Shown: piece after piece, positions 52,232 to 61,583 of the stretch
Numbering within the stretch: the stretch's first letter is position 1
Layout of the letters: the number at the start of each line of letters is the position of its first letter
Assembly: GCA_022561215.1 (NCBI GenBank)
Contig: JADFRQ010000007.1
Coordinates: 21,725-85,724, forward strand
Direction of reading: 5' to 3'
Source of the DNA: Chloroflexota bacterium
GTDB lineage: Bacteria; Chloroflexota; Anaerolineae; Anaerolineales; E44-bin32
DNA: 64,000 nucleotides
Position numbers and translations under genes: made by a program
The notes under the pieces: model-generated
What the model saw: the letters and a program-made list of their open reading frames with translations, nothing else
What the model was told of the DNA's origin: nothing
Database searches by the model: none

Positions 52232-54766
52232 ATGAATCGAAGTGCCAAATTCATTCGTCGCCGGGGGGGATCCAAAGTCTTCCGTATGTTCTTGATCAAA
52301 CTGCTATTGCTCTCGATTTTTCTCGGGTTTTTCCCTGTCGAGGCAGGGCGAACAGGTCCCTCGAGCATCGCTATTCCCAACCAGCAAAATCTGGCTGCAG
52401 GAATCGTACGCGTTTGGGTTGTGGATGATGGCGAGAAGGTTTTGCGTTATGACCTTGAGCATCCCCTCGCCGATAGCGCGGATAACAGCGTGTGGGATGG
52501 AACACGCATTCGGCTGCGCGCAGCGCGTAATGAAATCGTCGCTTTTCAGCTAATTCTGCAGTCGGGAGTAGACGGCGTCCAGGATGTTGACGTGACCATT
52601 TCTGATTTAGCGCGTGGCACATACTCCCTGGCAGGTTCGGGTGCTGGTTCCACAGATCCGTTCGATTATGTCGGTAAGAATATCGAACTGTTCACCGAAC
52701 ATTACTTGAACATTACGGAGTCCAGCAGGGGCGGCTTATCCTGGTCTGCAGCGGCTAGCGCCGAGAAAAGCTATGAAGGCTGGGTACCGGACGCCCTCAT
52801 TCCTTTCGCTGCATCTCCCGAGCAAGGTGGCGCGCCGTTTGGTATTCTACCCAATGCCAATCAGGGCGTTTGGGTTGATATTTACGTCCCTAAAGAAACC
52901 CCCCCGGGCTTGTATCGCGGGGAGGCAAAGATACTCGTTGGGGGCGTCGTAATGCAGCGCATTCCCATCGATCTGCAAATCTACACTTTTGTCTTGCCGG
53001 ATGAAACACATTTCCCCAACATGTTTGCCATTGAGCCCGGCGAAATAGCAAGGCGGCATGGCGTTGCATTTGACACAGATGAATACTACGCCATCGAGAC
53101 ACGCTACCATCAGATGGCGCATCGGCACAGGCTTAACTTGGTGCAGGCGGTGAGAAATATATCCCAGATGCGCCGTTACCACAGCCGTTATCTCACCGGG
53201 GTGATGTACACGGAGCGCTACAATTACGCTGGTCCGGGGGAGGGCGTCGGCAATTCTGTATTTTCGATTGGTCTTTACGGTCGCCTGCCAGAGGAATACG
53301 GCAGTTACCCTGCTGAATGGACGAAGGAAAAATGGTGGGAGGGATCGGATGCCTGGGCCACCTGGTTTGCAGAGAACGCGCCCAACGTATCGATTAATAA
53401 ATTTCTCCTGCCGGATGAACCCAGCACCAAATCCGATCTCGCGGCTATTCAAGCCCAGGCAGATTGGTCGCACAGCAATCCTGGCGTTGGCAGTTCGATC
53501 CCCACATTTGTGACCCACTGGATCGACCCCGACTATCAAGGGTATGTCGACAGTTGGTCTACCTCCGCCAACCATACACTTTCATCAGCTTGGCCTTCAA
53601 CAAAAGGAGCCAATGTTCAATCCGAGCAGGAGGCCGGCCGGCAGTGGGGAGTTTACAATGGTTTTCGCCCGGCGACCGGATCCACCTTGATTGATACGGA
53701 TGCGGTGGATTTTCGTGTACTTCCCTGGATCGGCTGGAAATATGAGCTTGATCATTATTTCAATTGGATGACCACCTATTGGAACGCTTTGCCTAATGAT
53801 GGCAAGCGCCGCAACGTTTTTACCAATCCGAGAACCACCCAATTTCAGCGCAATGGAGCGGGCACGTTCTTTTATCCTGGCGAAGATCTTGTATACAAAG
53901 AAGATAATCGCGGCCTGCCGGGGCCCATCTCGTCGATACGGATGAAAAATTGGCGGCGCGGCATGCAGGATTATGAATATTTATGGCTGGCTGCGGAGCT
54001 CGGTCTTCAGAGTGAAATTAACGATATTGTAGATGCTGTGGTCCCGGTGGCATTATGGGAAGCCGATGTTAAGGATGCCGTTGCGTGGCCCGAACGCGGC
54101 TTTGACTTTGAAAAGGCGCGCTTTCGATTGGCTGAGCTCATCAGCTCGCGATGGGCCCTTGTCCAAACCGCGAAGGAAGAGGTCCATTTTGCCGATGTCG
54201 ACCCCGACCATCCCTTTTCTATGGCCATTCAGTCCCTCTTTGATAAGGGGTACATGGGTGGATGCAGCGAATCCCCAGCACTATTCTGTCCTGATCAGGA
54301 ACTGTTGCGCGCGGAGGCAGGCGTACTGTTCGGCAGGATGATTTATGGGCCATTAACCAGGCCACCTATGCCGGGTACGCAAATATTTGGCGATCTTCCC
54401 CTATCCGGCGGGTTCAGCTGGTCGACACCTTGGGCGACGACCCTTTGGCGGGAAAGTTACAATGCCGCATGTTCAGAAAACCCACTGCTTTACTGTCCGG
54501 AAAAAAATATGACGCGTCTCGATGCGGTTGTATTGATGCTCCAGCATCGCTATGGCCAGGATTTTGTTCCTCCGCCTCCGCAAGGCATCTTTAGCGATAT
54601 TTCCATACATTGGTGGGGAACTAGTTGGATCGAATTGGTTTACAATCTCGATATCATCGGCCCTTGTCGCCGCGAACCGCGCATGCGCTTTTGTCCCTAC
54701 GGTACCCTTACCCGAGGTGAGGCAGCAGATCTCGTGGCGCGTTATTTGCGCATTGTGCCTTCCTGA
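52232..54766 (+). CDS. secreted DUF4091 glycoside-hydrolase-like protein with three SLH domains
   Basis: An 844-residue exported protein. The N-terminus is basic then hydrophobic (FLIKLLLLSIFLGFFPVEA), a signal peptide. A beta-rich part (RIRLRAARNEIVAFQLILQ) precedes a barrel-like domain with DEYYAIETRYHQMAHRHRL and KFLLPDEP, which may hold an acidic catalytic residue, and the DUF4091 block SIRMKNWRRGMQDYEYLWLA. The last 190 residues are three S-layer homology repeats, each with HPF/W-type opening and paired cysteines: GGCSESPALFCP, AACSENPLLYCP, GPCRREPRMRFCP. The protein is therefore likely held on the cell surface through SLH binding to wall polymer. Confidence 0.87.
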   Translation: MNRSAKFIRRRGGSKVFRMFLIKLLLLSIFLGFFPVEAGRTGPSSIAIPNQQNLAAGIVRVWVVDDGEKVLRYDLEHPLADSADNSVWDGTRIRLRAARNEIVAFQLILQSGVDGVQDVDVTISDLARGTYSLAGSGAGSTDPFDYVGKNIELFTEHYLNITESSRGGLSWSAAASAEKSYEGWVPDALIPFAASPEQGGAPFGILPNANQGVWVDIYVPKETPPGLYRGEAKILVGGVVMQRIPIDLQIYTFVLPDETHFPNMFAIEPGEIARRHGVAFDTDEYYAIETRYHQMAHRHRLNLVQAVRNISQMRRYHSRYLTGVMYTERYNYAGPGEGVGNSVFSIGLYGRLPEEYGSYPAEWTKEKWWEGSDAWATWFAENAPNVSINKFLLPDEPSTKSDLAAIQAQADWSHSNPGVGSSIPTFVTHWIDPDYQGYVDSWSTSANHTLSSAWPSTKGANVQSEQEAGRQWGVYNGFRPATGSTLIDTDAVDFRVLPWIGWKYELDHYFNWMTTYWNALPNDGKRRNVFTNPRTTQFQRNGAGTFFYPGEDLVYKEDNRGLPGPISSIRMKNWRRGMQDYEYLWLAAELGLQSEINDIVDAVVPVALWEADVKDAVAWPERGFDFEKARFRLAELISSRWALVQTAKEEVHFADVDPDHPFSMAIQSLFDKGYMGGCSESPALFCPDQELLRAEAGVLFGRMIYGPLTRPPMPGTQIFGDLPLSGGFSWSTPWATTLWRESYNAACSENPLLYCPEKNMTRLDAVVLMLQHRYGQDFVPPPPQGIFSDISIHWWGTSWIELVYNLDIIGPCRREPRMRFCPYGTLTRGEAADLVARYLRIVPS

Positions 54767-54839
54767 CACACCAGTCAGAACTATTATCTTTCCATTTAAT
54801 TTCCTCGCATTGCCATCGCTGGAGATTGTTTTATTGTGC

Positions 54840-55033
54840 GGGGCTGTCTAAGAAAAGGTGCGAAACACTCTGCACCTCATTCAGAAACAAGTCGTTTGGG
54901 CAACCGGTAACGAGCTTTAGCTCGCGTGCTTTAGCTTTCCGGGACGCGCACACTTGGAACTCCTTATGTCCCATTAGAAAATGCTAGATGTTCGGCCATA
55001 TGTTGAATAAATAGCGCCCTTTTGGACAGCTAC
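54840..55033. mobile_element. MITE-like element 2
   Basis: The left end GGGGCTGTCTAAGAAAAGG and the inverted right end GTAGCTGTCCAAAAGGGCGC match at GCTGTC and AAAAG. The right end (AATAGCGCCCTTTTGGACAGC) resembles that of the element at 37537-37688 (AATAGCGCTTTTGCGACAGC). No ORF lies inside; a short hairpin CGAGCTTTAGCTCG is at about 54912. No target duplication is clear. Confidence 0.6.
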
Positions 55034-55111
55034 AATTCTTGAGGCGCTATCCAACGGTCGTCGCGCAGAATTGATCATCGCGGCTGTGGATTGGAAGAGA
55101 TCGCGCTTACA

Positions 55112-55975
55112 ATGGATAACAAAAAAATGGATGAAGTGGATTCAAACCTGCTTGAAAACTATCGATTGAGCACCTTCTATTCGCATGCTGGTTCGCCGCT
55201 GCAAAACATCGAACAAGCATTGCAGTACGTCGAAGTGCGGCGATTTGTCTTTCTGTGGCCTGTAAAAGGTATTGACCTGCCTAGCCTCTGGAGCGCCACG
55301 GCTGGAAATCGTCCGGTAGTCTCCGAGCACGACGATCCCGGCCATGTTACCTGGGGTTGGAAAGATTCGATGTTGGACAAAAGGCAATGGTATTACGGGA
55401 AGCTGCTGCGCGGAAAGGCGACCTTTGTAAGTTTAAAAACTATAGCGTATTTTTATGCGCTCTCCGATCGCGTCGGCGATCTCGATGATTACGCACTGGC
55501 CTACGACGATGGAAATCTCACCTGGGAGGAAAAGTCGATCGGCGATGCACTTTTGAAGCATGGCGCGTTGAATACAATCGAACTGCGCCGCCAATCGAAA
55601 TTGGCCGTGCGTGGGGCAAAATCACGCTTCGATAGCGCCATTGCTTCCATGCAGCGTGGCCTGTGGGTTATTCCGATAGGCATTTCTGAAGCAGGAGCAT
55701 GGAAGTACGCTTTCCGGTATGAACTCTTTGATCGCTGGCTTCCAGATGTGGTTAAATTGGCAAGATCCATCAGCATTGCCGATGCAACCAAGGAGTTAAC
55801 CTCGCACTATCTTGACTCCGTCGGCGCGGCCGAAATTAAGGGAATCGCCAAGTTATTTCGCTGGAAGAGCGTACATGTGCAGGGGGCATTAAGCCGCCTG
55901 GCCGACGAAAAGCGAGCTTCTATTCTAAAGGATGGGCGTTGGGTGACGAGTAAATTGGAGGCTATGAAAATTTAA
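55112..55975 (+). CDS. AlkZ/YcaQ-related winged-helix protein
   Basis: A 287-residue protein. I start at ATG 55112 (MDNKKMDEVD), with GGAAGAG upstream. The order of features follows the HTH_42 (YcaQ/AlkZ crosslink glycosylase-related) superfamily: a front domain with RRFVFLWPVKGIDLPSLW, a central helix-turn-helix TIELRRQSKLAVRGAKSRFD, and a C-terminal winged helix IAKLFRWKSVHVQGALSRL. The AlkZ catalytic QxD/QxQ motif could not be identified, so glycosylase activity is not claimed. It may be an AlkZ-related DNA-binding protein. It stands alone after the MITE-like element. Confidence 0.65.
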   Translation: MDNKKMDEVDSNLLENYRLSTFYSHAGSPLQNIEQALQYVEVRRFVFLWPVKGIDLPSLWSATAGNRPVVSEHDDPGHVTWGWKDSMLDKRQWYYGKLLRGKATFVSLKTIAYFYALSDRVGDLDDYALAYDDGNLTWEEKSIGDALLKHGALNTIELRRQSKLAVRGAKSRFDSAIASMQRGLWVIPIGISEAGAWKYAFRYELFDRWLPDVVKLARSISIADATKELTSHYLDSVGAAEIKGIAKLFRWKSVHVQGALSRLADEKRASILKDGRWVTSKLEAMKI

Positions 55976-56021
55976 TGTCCCACAAATATCCCTCGATTTT
56001 CCGTCATGCCTGCCGCCGGCG

Positions 56022-57002
56022 ATGATGAAAAAATCCCGCGATATCACGCTGCGAGATTTATTTTTGGCGAGGTCGGCGATTGCCAATTCTGTCACACGCA
56101 CCCCGCTCATTGCCTCAGCGCCGGGCAATTTTGGGAGCGGGCATGCCGTATTCCTGAAGCTCGAAAACCTGCAAACGACGGGATCCTTCAAAATTCGGGG
56201 AGCGGCCAATAAATTAATAGGGTTGACTCCCGCAGAGCGCCAAAACGGGGTGGTCGCTGTCTCGAGCGGGAATCACGGCCGTGCGATTTCCAAGATCGCA
56301 CGCCAGCTTGAGATCAAAGCCACGGTTTGCATCACGGATAAAGTCCCTGTGCACAAGGTCGAAGCGATGCGCGCCCTGGGTGCAGATGTGATCATCGCTG
56401 GTGATAATGTGGATGAGGCCGAGGCGCATGCCCTTCAATTGGTGGCGAAGAAAGAGATGATCTTCGTCAACCCCTTTGATGATCCCCATGTTATTGCCGG
56501 CCAGGGAACAATCGGCCTGGAGATCCTGGAGGATTTGCCCCGGGTTGATACCGTCATAGTGCCCACCTCTGGCGGAGGATTAATTGCCGGAATTGGCCTG
56601 GCGCTGAAGTCCGCTGACCCTGCGCTGCGTGTGGTGGGTGTTACCATGGAGCAGGGCGCGGCGATGTACCTCAGCCTGCAGGCCGGCCATCAAGTCCCGG
56701 TTAACGAGTACGAGACGCTGGCCGATGCCTTGGTCGGAGGTATTGGTCTAGAAAATCACTACAGCCTGGCCATGTGTCAACGTTATGTGGATGAGATCGT
56801 GCTGGTTTCGGAACAGGAAGTTGGACAAGCGATGGCTTACCTGTTGCGTGAAGAACATCTGGTGGTCGAAGGTGGTGGAGCAGTCGGCATTGCCGCGCTC
56901 TTGCAGGGCAAAGTTGAGCTTGGCGAGCATGTTGCTGTTGTGATCAGCGGAGGGAATGTGGAACTGGAATTGCTGCTGTCGATTGCAAGGAAATATAATT
57001 AA
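56022..57002 (+). CDS. PLP-dependent threonine/serine dehydratase-like protein (EutB/BhcB type)
   Basis: A 326-residue fold-type II PLP enzyme. The PLP lysine is in TTGSFKIRGAANK, the phosphate loop is SGGGLIAGIG, and SSGNHGRAISKIA is the substrate loop. It lacks the regulatory ACT domain of biosynthetic threonine deaminase. Together with the next two genes (ornithine cyclodeaminase-family protein and aminotransferase) it resembles the hydroxyectoine-degradation EutB/EutC pair and the beta-hydroxyaspartate dehydratase/iminosuccinate reductase pair. It probably dehydrates a 3-hydroxy amino acid; the identity is open. The start may be 56022 or 56025. Confidence 0.85.
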   Translation: MMKKSRDITLRDLFLARSAIANSVTRTPLIASAPGNFGSGHAVFLKLENLQTTGSFKIRGAANKLIGLTPAERQNGVVAVSSGNHGRAISKIARQLEIKATVCITDKVPVHKVEAMRALGADVIIAGDNVDEAEAHALQLVAKKEMIFVNPFDDPHVIAGQGTIGLEILEDLPRVDTVIVPTSGGGLIAGIGLALKSADPALRVVGVTMEQGAAMYLSLQAGHQVPVNEYETLADALVGGIGLENHYSLAMCQRYVDEIVLVSEQEVGQAMAYLLREEHLVVEGGGAVGIAALLQGKVELGEHVAVVISGGNVELELLLSIARKYN

Positions 57003-57029
57003 CTGCTCTGCTGTCGTTGAAAGGTCAAC

Positions 57030-58022
57030 ATGATGGATGTATTAATCTTAAATGAATCGGAGCTGCGTCAATGTGTTGCGTTGGATCATGCGGCCATCGA
57101 GGCCGTGGAGGGTGGGTTTACGGCTCTCGCGGAGGGAAAGGCCCATATCCCCGCGATCGTACATATCGAGGTGCAGGATTACAACGGGGAAGTGGACATC
57201 AAGGCCGCTTATATTGAAGGGCTGGAGTATTTTGCAATCAAAGTCGCCTCCGGGTTCCTGGACAATCACAAACTTGGCCTGCCGACAGGCAGTGGGCTGA
57301 TGATGTTAATTAAGGCCCAGACCGGCGTGCCGCAGGCATTATTGTTGGATAACGGATACCTGACGGACGTACGCACGGCCGCTGCCGGGGCAATTGCAGC
57401 CAAATATCTTGCCCCAGATAAAACTCAGGTTGCCGCAGTGATTGGTTCGGGTATGCAGGCACGTTACCAGGCCAGGGCATTGAAACTTGTGCGTGATTAC
57501 ACCCAATTAATTGTTTATGGAATTACGGATGCAAGTGTGGGCGCCTATGTCGATGAAATGCAGGAAACCCTCGGGCTGGACGTGCGCCGCGCCGCCACGG
57601 CCGAAGAAGCCGTGCGTGAGTGCGATGTGTTAATCACCACGACCCCTTCGAGAGAGCCCATTGTGTTCAGCGATTGGCTGCATCCCGGGCTGCATATCAC
57701 CAGCATGGGCTCGGATTCGGAGGGCAAGCAAGAGCTGGAAGCACGTGCCCTGCTCGCTGCCGATCGTTTGGTTTGCGATTTGAAAGCACAGTGTTTTCGC
57801 TTCGGTGAGCTGCAGCACGCCCTTCGGGAAGGTCTTTTAGCAGAGGATGCGGAAATTACGGAGCTCGGGGAGTTAACATCGGGGTCGAAAGCCGGGCGCT
57901 CGGGCCCTGAGGAGATTACAATCTGTGATCTTACCGGAGTAGGCGTGCAGGACACTGCGATCGCACTGCTGGCCTACAACAAAGCCGTGGAAAAAGGACT
58001 CGGTTTACGTGTAGGATCCTGA
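57030..58022 (+). CDS. ornithine cyclodeaminase/mu-crystallin-family protein (EutC/BhcD type)
   Basis: A 330-residue NAD(P)-binding enzyme. The front domain holds ILNESELRQCVALDHAAIEAVE and the conserved GLPTGSGLMMLIKAQTGVPQALL with YLTDVRTAAAGAIAAKYLA. The nucleotide motif is VIGSGMQARYQARALK. The family includes cyclodeaminases, imine reductases and opine-type dehydrogenases. Standing directly after the dehydratase (27 bases), it may reduce the imine or enamine that the dehydratase forms. AAGG lies upstream of the ATG. Confidence 0.88.
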   Translation: MMDVLILNESELRQCVALDHAAIEAVEGGFTALAEGKAHIPAIVHIEVQDYNGEVDIKAAYIEGLEYFAIKVASGFLDNHKLGLPTGSGLMMLIKAQTGVPQALLLDNGYLTDVRTAAAGAIAAKYLAPDKTQVAAVIGSGMQARYQARALKLVRDYTQLIVYGITDASVGAYVDEMQETLGLDVRRAATAEEAVRECDVLITTTPSREPIVFSDWLHPGLHITSMGSDSEGKQELEARALLAADRLVCDLKAQCFRFGELQHALREGLLAEDAEITELGELTSGSKAGRSGPEEITICDLTGVGVQDTAIALLAYNKAVEKGLGLRVGS

Positions 58023-58044
58023 AGTGTTCGAGGAGGCTTAATCA

Positions 58045-59169
58045 ATGAGTGATAAATTTCAACCGTTTGAATTGGAACGGATGATGTCGAAATGGGAACA
58101 CCGCGTGGAATACAATCTTTCCGAGAGCGGGGTGCACCCGCTTTCCATGCGCGAATTGGTTGAAGATCAAGATGAACTTGAACAGTTGATTTCGACGAGT
58201 CTGAATTACCCGCAAACCAACGGAACACTCGAGCTGCGCCAGCGAATTGCGGCGCTGTACGCCGATGCGAAGCCCGAGAACATTTTGGTGACCAATGGTT
58301 GTGCAGAGGCGAACTTCAACACGGTGCGCACGCTGATGCAGCCCGGCGATGAAATTGTCGTCATGACGCCCAATTATGCACAGATTTGGGGAATCGCCGA
58401 AAACCTGGGCCATCCTCCGCGGGCATTGCCTTTGATTGAAAATGGCGGCTGGTCGCTCGATCTGGAGGCACTGCAGAATGTTGTTTCCGAAAAGACAAAG
58501 TTAATTGCGGTCTGCACCCCGAACAACCCCACCGGATATATCCTTAAACAGGATGAAATTGACGCACTTGTGGCCGCTGCGGATCGCGTCGGTGCGTGGC
58601 TGCTTGCGGATGAAGTTTATGCGGGAACGGAACATGCCAGTGATGAAGTCACGCCTTCCTTATGGGGGCGCTACGATCGTGTTATCGCAATGGGCAGTCT
58701 CTCGAAAGCCTATGCGTTGCCCGGCCTGCGTATCGGATGGGTAGTGGCGCCGGAAGAAATGGTAGACGACATTTGGGCGCGCATGGAATACACTACGATT
58801 TGTGCCACGTTATTGAGCAATAAACTGGCCGCGATCGCACTGCGACCCGAGGTCCGGAGCAAATTGTTAAACCGTACGCGCGAATATGTGCGCGGCGGCT
58901 ATAAAATTCTCGAAGAGTGGGTTGATGAGCAGGACGGAATCTTTCAAGTGATTCCCCCAGAAGCCGCCGCCATCGCTTTTCTGCGTTATAAGTTGGAAAT
59001 TAATTCGACTCAATTGGTTGAACATCTCATTCAGGACACGAGCGTATTCGTCGCCCCTGGCGATCATTTCGGCCTGGACGGCTTTTTACGCGTGAGCTAC
59101 GGATTGCCAACCGATTATTTAAGGGAGGGATTAAGCCGCATCCATGCCGGGGTTCAGTCGTTGGGTTAA
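58045..59169 (+). CDS. class I/II PLP aminotransferase
   Basis: A 374-residue fold-type I aminotransferase, GAGGAGG before the ATG. Visible motifs are YPQTNGTLELRQRIA, the Asn of CTPNNPTGYILK, the Asp/Tyr of LLADEVYAGTE, the PLP lysine in GSLSKAYALPGLRIGW and the substrate Arg region DGFLRVSYG. It closes the three-gene operon and may supply or remove the amino group of its substrate. Amino-acid specificity is not readable. Confidence 0.9.
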   Translation: MSDKFQPFELERMMSKWEHRVEYNLSESGVHPLSMRELVEDQDELEQLISTSLNYPQTNGTLELRQRIAALYADAKPENILVTNGCAEANFNTVRTLMQPGDEIVVMTPNYAQIWGIAENLGHPPRALPLIENGGWSLDLEALQNVVSEKTKLIAVCTPNNPTGYILKQDEIDALVAAADRVGAWLLADEVYAGTEHASDEVTPSLWGRYDRVIAMGSLSKAYALPGLRIGWVVAPEEMVDDIWARMEYTTICATLLSNKLAAIALRPEVRSKLLNRTREYVRGGYKILEEWVDEQDGIFQVIPPEAAAIAFLRYKLEINSTQLVEHLIQDTSVFVAPGDHFGLDGFLRVSYGLPTDYLREGLSRIHAGVQSLG

Positions 59170-59189
59170 GGGACTCCGATGACGACTTG

Positions 59190-60380
59190 TCATCGAAGGG
59201 GATGCTCTTCGATTTCGATTAAAGCAGATTCTCTGGCGGCATGCATCACATCGATCAGGGGAACATTGTTCTCGGCAGCTATCCTTCTACAGTCCTCATA
59301 TTCAGGTGAGGCGCGATTTTTTCCTTTCCAGTGAGTCATCTTTACATGCACCTGCCCAAATGGAGTGTTTACGCTTACCACATGGCGCGGGAGTGATACG
59401 CGTTCGATTTCATGACGCCGAATTCCCAAGGTTGTCGTTTCGGTGAAAATACAGTCGATGAGCACATCGGATTGACTGGATTTGCATAATACGGATAATG
59501 CAATCCCCGGTCGATTCTTTTTCATACTGAGAGGCGTAATCGTGACGTCAAGCGCGTTCAACTCAAAAAGCTGCTTGATAAGGTGATCATAAACTTGAGG
59601 ATTCAAGTCATCTATATTCGTCTCTAAAATTGTGATCCATTCCGTGAGAAGCCCATCGGTCTCAGCAGTGGTCTCACCAATGAGAAGGCGGACTACATTT
59701 GGAAAAGGAAATTGGCGCTGACCCGCGCCATAGCCGATTTGAGATAATGTCATTTTTGGATAAGAGCCGTATTCTGAAGCGAGCGAGGTAAGGAGGACTG
59801 CACCGGTCGGTGTAACAAGCTCCGCCTCAAGTTCCATGGCTTGGATAGGTACGCCCTTAAGCAATGCCAAAGTCGCCGGTGCAGGAAGAGGCAGAGGTCC
59901 GTGGGCGGATTTTATCCACCCTCTTGCCATCGGAAGCGGAGATACTCGTATCGTATCTAGACCGAGATTTTCCACGCCTGCGATAACACCGACAATATCA
60001 ATAAGCGTATCATCCCCACCTAATTCATGCAGATGAACATCCTTGGCTGAAACGCCATGGATCTGCGCCTCGACTTCGATCAGACGTCCTAATATGGTTG
60101 ACACTTGTTTCTTTAGCGAACGATTTAGTGAAGCATTTTCAATAAGTTTGAGCATCTCATTTGCGGGCCGGGCAGTTTGCCTCTTTTCAGCTGTGACTGT
60201 GGCTTTGATCGCCGAGATACCCCCGCGCTGGGTCCGCTTAAAGTCTACTTTCCAGTTTTTGAGGTTTAGCGATGAGATCGCTTTAAGCACCGCATCTTGA
60301 GAAGCACCCGCATCGATCAGTGCTCCCAGCAGCATATCCCCGCTAGCGCCTCCGATGCAATCGAAATAGCCAATTTTCAC
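59190..60380 (-). CDS. larC: nickel-pincer cofactor nickel insertase LarC
   Basis: LarC uses CTP to put nickel into pyridinium-3,5-bisthiocarboxylic acid mononucleotide, making the NPN cofactor of lactate racemase and related enzymes. The N-terminus YFDCIGGASGDMLLGALIDAG and the metal-rich motif KDVHLHELGGDDTLIDIVG are diagnostic; ILETNIDDLNPQ opens the C-terminal half. In some bacteria the two halves are joined by a programmed frameshift; here they are one frame of 396 residues. larB, larE and any LarA-type enzyme are not in the window. The gap 60381-60610 to the divergent gene should contain promoters but shows no clear pair. Confidence 0.93.
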   Translation of the reverse strand: MKIGYFDCIGGASGDMLLGALIDAGASQDAVLKAISSLNLKNWKVDFKRTQRGGISAIKATVTAEKRQTARPANEMLKLIENASLNRSLKKQVSTILGRLIEVEAQIHGVSAKDVHLHELGGDDTLIDIVGVIAGVENLGLDTIRVSPLPMARGWIKSAHGPLPLPAPATLALLKGVPIQAMELEAELVTPTGAVLLTSLASEYGSYPKMTLSQIGYGAGQRQFPFPNVVRLLIGETTAETDGLLTEWITILETNIDDLNPQVYDHLIKQLFELNALDVTITPLSMKKNRPGIALSVLCKSSQSDVLIDCIFTETTTLGIRRHEIERVSLPRHVVSVNTPFGQVHVKMTHWKGKNRASPEYEDCRRIAAENNVPLIDVMHAARESALIEIEEHPLR

Positions 60381-60610
60381 TATTGCCCTCGCAAGATTAA
60401 TAAAGCGCTATCCAAGTTTGCGAATGTAGTTCGTTCTCTAATTTTAGTCGAGTTGGTATTGTCGCAGTGTTCTACGGCTACATTATACATATGCCACCCA
60501 ATTGCTTCGGCAAGGCGCTAGTCTTTCCCCAGATTAGATGTTAACCTTGAGTGGCTGGTTGTGGCGATTTATATTTTGCCCCCTATAAAGTTTCTCTGGA
60601 GATAAATAAA

Positions 60611-61441
60611 TTGAATTTAGAAGCGCATAATCCTAAGATCACGCCTTTCTTACGCGCATTTACTCTGGTTGAAACTCTGGTGTTAATTGGCGCAGGTTTC
60701 GGATTGTTCCTTTTTCCGGAAATAACTCGTGCGCAATGGCCCTGGGAACTAGCCCCCTTTAATACCCGTTTTCTGGGCGCCGTATATCTTGGGGCAATGG
60801 TGCCGATTGGACTGATGTTCCTTTCAGGACGCTGGTCGCCGACCCGCCCGGTGTTGCGAGCGATCTTTACATTTACATTCATCGTGTTGGTTGTTTCGCT
60901 GTTCAGCAGCAGCCAATTCGATTTCGGCTCTCCATCTGTTTGGGGCTGGTTTGTTATCTATGTTTCTCTTCCACTAAGTGCGGCCTACCATTTGTGGTTG
61001 TATCGTTCGATGCCCACTACCCATTTGCATCGCGTGCCCAGCAATTGGTCTACAATCTTGCGCGTTGCGAGTGCCCTGCTGGTTCTGTATGGGCTTGGAT
61101 TGATTATCTTGCCGAGCATTTTCAGCAGTTTGTTTCCCTGGAAATTGGATATATTTCACAGCCAGCTTTACAGCGCTGCATTCATCACCGGGGGCGTGAT
61201 ATTATTTTCCGTTGCGACAGCGGCGACCTCTGTCGAATTTATTGTCGCCGGATTAAGCGAAGCCACCTTCAGCATATGCGCAATTTTGGGATTAGTAATT
61301 GTAGATGCTAGCGTGAAGAAAATTGACTGGTCGGCTGCAAACACCCTGTCCTGGCTTTTTTTGTTGGCCGTTCTGGCGCTGCTTGGTTTAGCTATGATCG
61401 TGGCCGGTGTCCGTGGAACTCCACGACGGATGGATGGTTGA
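60611..61441 (+). CDS. integral membrane protein with internal duplication
   Basis: A 276-residue protein with about eight membrane helices. The TTG at 60611 (LNLEAHNP) is chosen for GGAGAT eight bases before; the track start has none. The two halves resemble each other: FPEITRAQWPWELAPFNTRF followed by AVYLGAMVPIG, and LPSIFSSLFPWKLDIFHSQL followed by AAFITGGVIL. The shared core is FPW-x-L-x2-F before a helix. No family is recognised and function is unknown. Confidence 0.72.
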   Translation: MNLEAHNPKITPFLRAFTLVETLVLIGAGFGLFLFPEITRAQWPWELAPFNTRFLGAVYLGAMVPIGLMFLSGRWSPTRPVLRAIFTFTFIVLVVSLFSSSQFDFGSPSVWGWFVIYVSLPLSAAYHLWLYRSMPTTHLHRVPSNWSTILRVASALLVLYGLGLIILPSIFSSLFPWKLDIFHSQLYSAAFITGGVILFSVATAATSVEFIVAGLSEATFSICAILGLVIVDASVKKIDWSAANTLSWLFLLAVLALLGLAMIVAGVRGTPRRMDG

Positions 61442-61560
61442 GATGGCATAAGGCATCAGTTTTGGGCGAGGGGGTGCCTACGTATGAGAAGACCTGCAAC
61501 GCGTGGATGAGCTGCTCCTTGATGGTATGTAATCATCCATTTCGATTTAACAATCTTCTT

Positions 61561-61583
61561 GTAGGGGCGGGTTTGCCCCGCCC
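61561..61583. repeat. GC-rich palindromic unit
   Basis: GGGCGGG pairs with CCCGCCC around TTTGC, within GTAGGGGCGGGTTTGCCCC. It lies between convergent genes and resembles dispersed palindromic units common in environmental bacteria. It may also help termination. Confidence 0.5.

Noticed and set aside
52847-53575. 242-residue minus-strand ORF inside the DUF4091-SLH gene
   Set aside because: Antisense shadow; the plus-strand protein has a signal peptide and clear SLH domains.
3637-61583. CRISPR array from the dispersed repeats
   Set aside because: Copies are kilobases apart, not regularly spaced, and no cas genes are seen.
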